From Bacteroidales bacterium (GTDB lineage Bacteria; Bacteroidota; Bacteroidia; Bacteroidales; VadinHA17), in assembly GCA_025455535.1 (NCBI GenBank), contig JALOMM010000079.1:1-6628 (forward strand): a DNA stretch of 6,628 nucleotides, given 5' to 3'. The position numbers and the translations under genes are program-made. Numbering within the stretch: position 1 is the first letter of the stretch; each line of letters opens with the position of its first letter. This document shows positions 6,065-6,628 of this stretch, one piece after another. The notes beneath the pieces were generated by a model. It was not told where the DNA came from. It did no database searches and worked only from the letters and a program-made list of their open reading frames with translations.

Positions 6065-6628
6065 TCACACCTTTGCATTGCGGGTCATGAGGCGGATTTG
6101 CGCCCAGGCAATCCCGGCCATCATGACAAACAGCAGGATGGAAATCGCCGCGGCGCGGCCCGGGCGGTTCAGGCGGCCCTGTTCCAGCCAGATCAGGAAC
6201 TCGGGCAGTGTCGAGGACGCTCCGGGTCCGCCACCGGTCAGCACATAGATCAGCCCGAACATGGATGTCAGCACCCCGATAGTTGTGACCACGGCCACGA
6301 ATTCGATGATCGGCCGCAGCGAAGGGATCACGATCAGGAATAGACGTTGCCAGAAGCGCGCGCCGTCGATGCGGGCGGCCTCGATGATGTCTTCCGGAAC
6401 AGTGGACAGGCCCGAAAGGAAAATGAGAACGCCCATGCCAAAGGTGGACCAAAGCTGCACGGCCAGCAGGCTCCACAGCGCGGTCGATGACGAGCCCAGC
6501 CAGTCCACCGCATCAAAGCCCAAGGCCATCAGGGCCGCGTTCAATGACCCGTCATAGCGCAGCACCACGTTGAAGATCGACCCGACGATGACCGAAGACA
6601 GCACCGCCGGAAGGAAATAGACAGCACG
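6065..6628 (-). CDS. Sugar ABC transporter permease, MalF-like, C-terminal part (5' end outside window)
   Basis: The frame is open to the window edge, so the gene begins beyond 6628; 187 residues are visible before the TGA at 6065-6067. The GTG at 6604 is an internal valine in Tyr-Phe-Leu-Pro-Ala-Val-Leu-Ser, a typical MalF/UgpA segment. Also visible are Gly-Ser-Leu-Asn-Ala-Ala-Leu, Pro-Glu-Asp-Ile-Ile-Glu-Ala-Ala-Arg-Ile-Asp-Gly-Ala, with the trailing Ile-Pro-Ser-Leu-Arg-Pro, and Tyr-Val-Leu-Thr-Gly-Gly-Gly-Pro-Gly. The Glu-Ala-Ala...Gly...Pro pattern is the EAA loop that docks the inner-membrane permease onto its cytoplasmic ATPase, and the Thr-Gly-Gly-Gly-Pro motif marks the MalF-type partner. 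It would form a heterodimer with the MalG-like protein encoded 2 bp downstream, which is the usual gene order for CUT1 importers. The binding protein and ATPase are not in the window. GC is about 67-68% in the two lines I counted. Confidence 0.9.
   Translation of the reverse strand, partial: RAVYFLPAVLSSVIVGSIFNVVLRYDGSLNAALMALGFDAVDWLGSSSTALWSLLAVQLWSTFGMGVLIFLSGLSTVPEDIIEAARIDGARFWQRLFLIVIPSLRPIIEFVAVVTTIGVLTSMFGLIYVLTGGGPGASSTLPEFLIWLEQGRLNRPGRAAAISILLFVMMAGIAWAQIRLMTRNAKV

Noticed and set aside
5634..6248. 204-codon + strand open frame across the right end
   Set aside because: It runs antisense to the CoaB tail and both permeases, crosses the chimeric join, and has shadow-like Arg/Pro/Gly-rich composition in the high-GC part.
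1..6628. CRISPR array, tRNA/rRNA gene or defence/toxin system
   Set aside because: No regularly spaced long repeats or recognisable RNA-gene segments; intergenic gaps are all under 100 bp and no defence-type domains appear in any frame.

Overview
The first ~5.77 kb of the window look like a chromosomal segment of a Bacteroidetes (probably Bacteroidales) bacterium. It carries a Bacteroidetes-type FabI and a RecN. It also carries a DUF4835 family protein, a family essentially confined to this phylum, and the C-terminal end of CoaBC. Ribosome binding sites are weak or absent, as is usual in the phylum. The last ~0.85 kb are different: two adjacent MalF/MalG-type sugar ABC transporter permease genes, with GC of about 60-68% in the 60-base lines I hand-counted (33-55% in the three lines just left of the join) and a proteobacterial, perhaps Rhodobacterales-like, protein style.

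Layout: (1) 2-634, + strand, is the 3' end of an Omp85-type outer-membrane beta-barrel gene. (2) 635-669 is a perfectly phased five-copy 7-bp tandem repeat that fills the whole gap between this gene and the convergent gene. (3) 668-1960, - strand, encodes a DUF819 multi-pass membrane protein, with a 17-bp palindrome and a possible Bacteroidetes -7 element in front of it. (4) 2002-2024 is a Rho-independent terminator that closes the upstream transcription unit. (5) That unit, all on the - strand and tightly packed, reads coaBC (3' end only), a DUF4835 secreted protein, recN and fabI, with gaps of 12, 11 and 31 bp. It combines coenzyme A synthesis, an envelope protein, DNA repair and fatty-acid synthesis, so it looks like a housekeeping operon rather than one pathway. 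(6) From about 5770 to the end lie the first 98 or so codons of a MalG-like permease and, upstream of it, the 3' part of a MalF-like permease, both on the - strand.

The most important observation is at about 5769-5786. A single open frame runs from the N-terminal third of the MalG-like permease straight into the C-terminal ~75 residues of CoaB. The switch lies in a short stretch (Leu-Ala-Gly-Phe-Ala-Leu) that fits both families. No mobile element or flanking repeat is visible, and base composition changes at the same place. The simplest reading is a chimeric contig joined through short sequence identity, not a real fusion protein. I see no novel defence, mobile or regulatory system. The rest is ordinary core genome with a few small intergenic curiosities.
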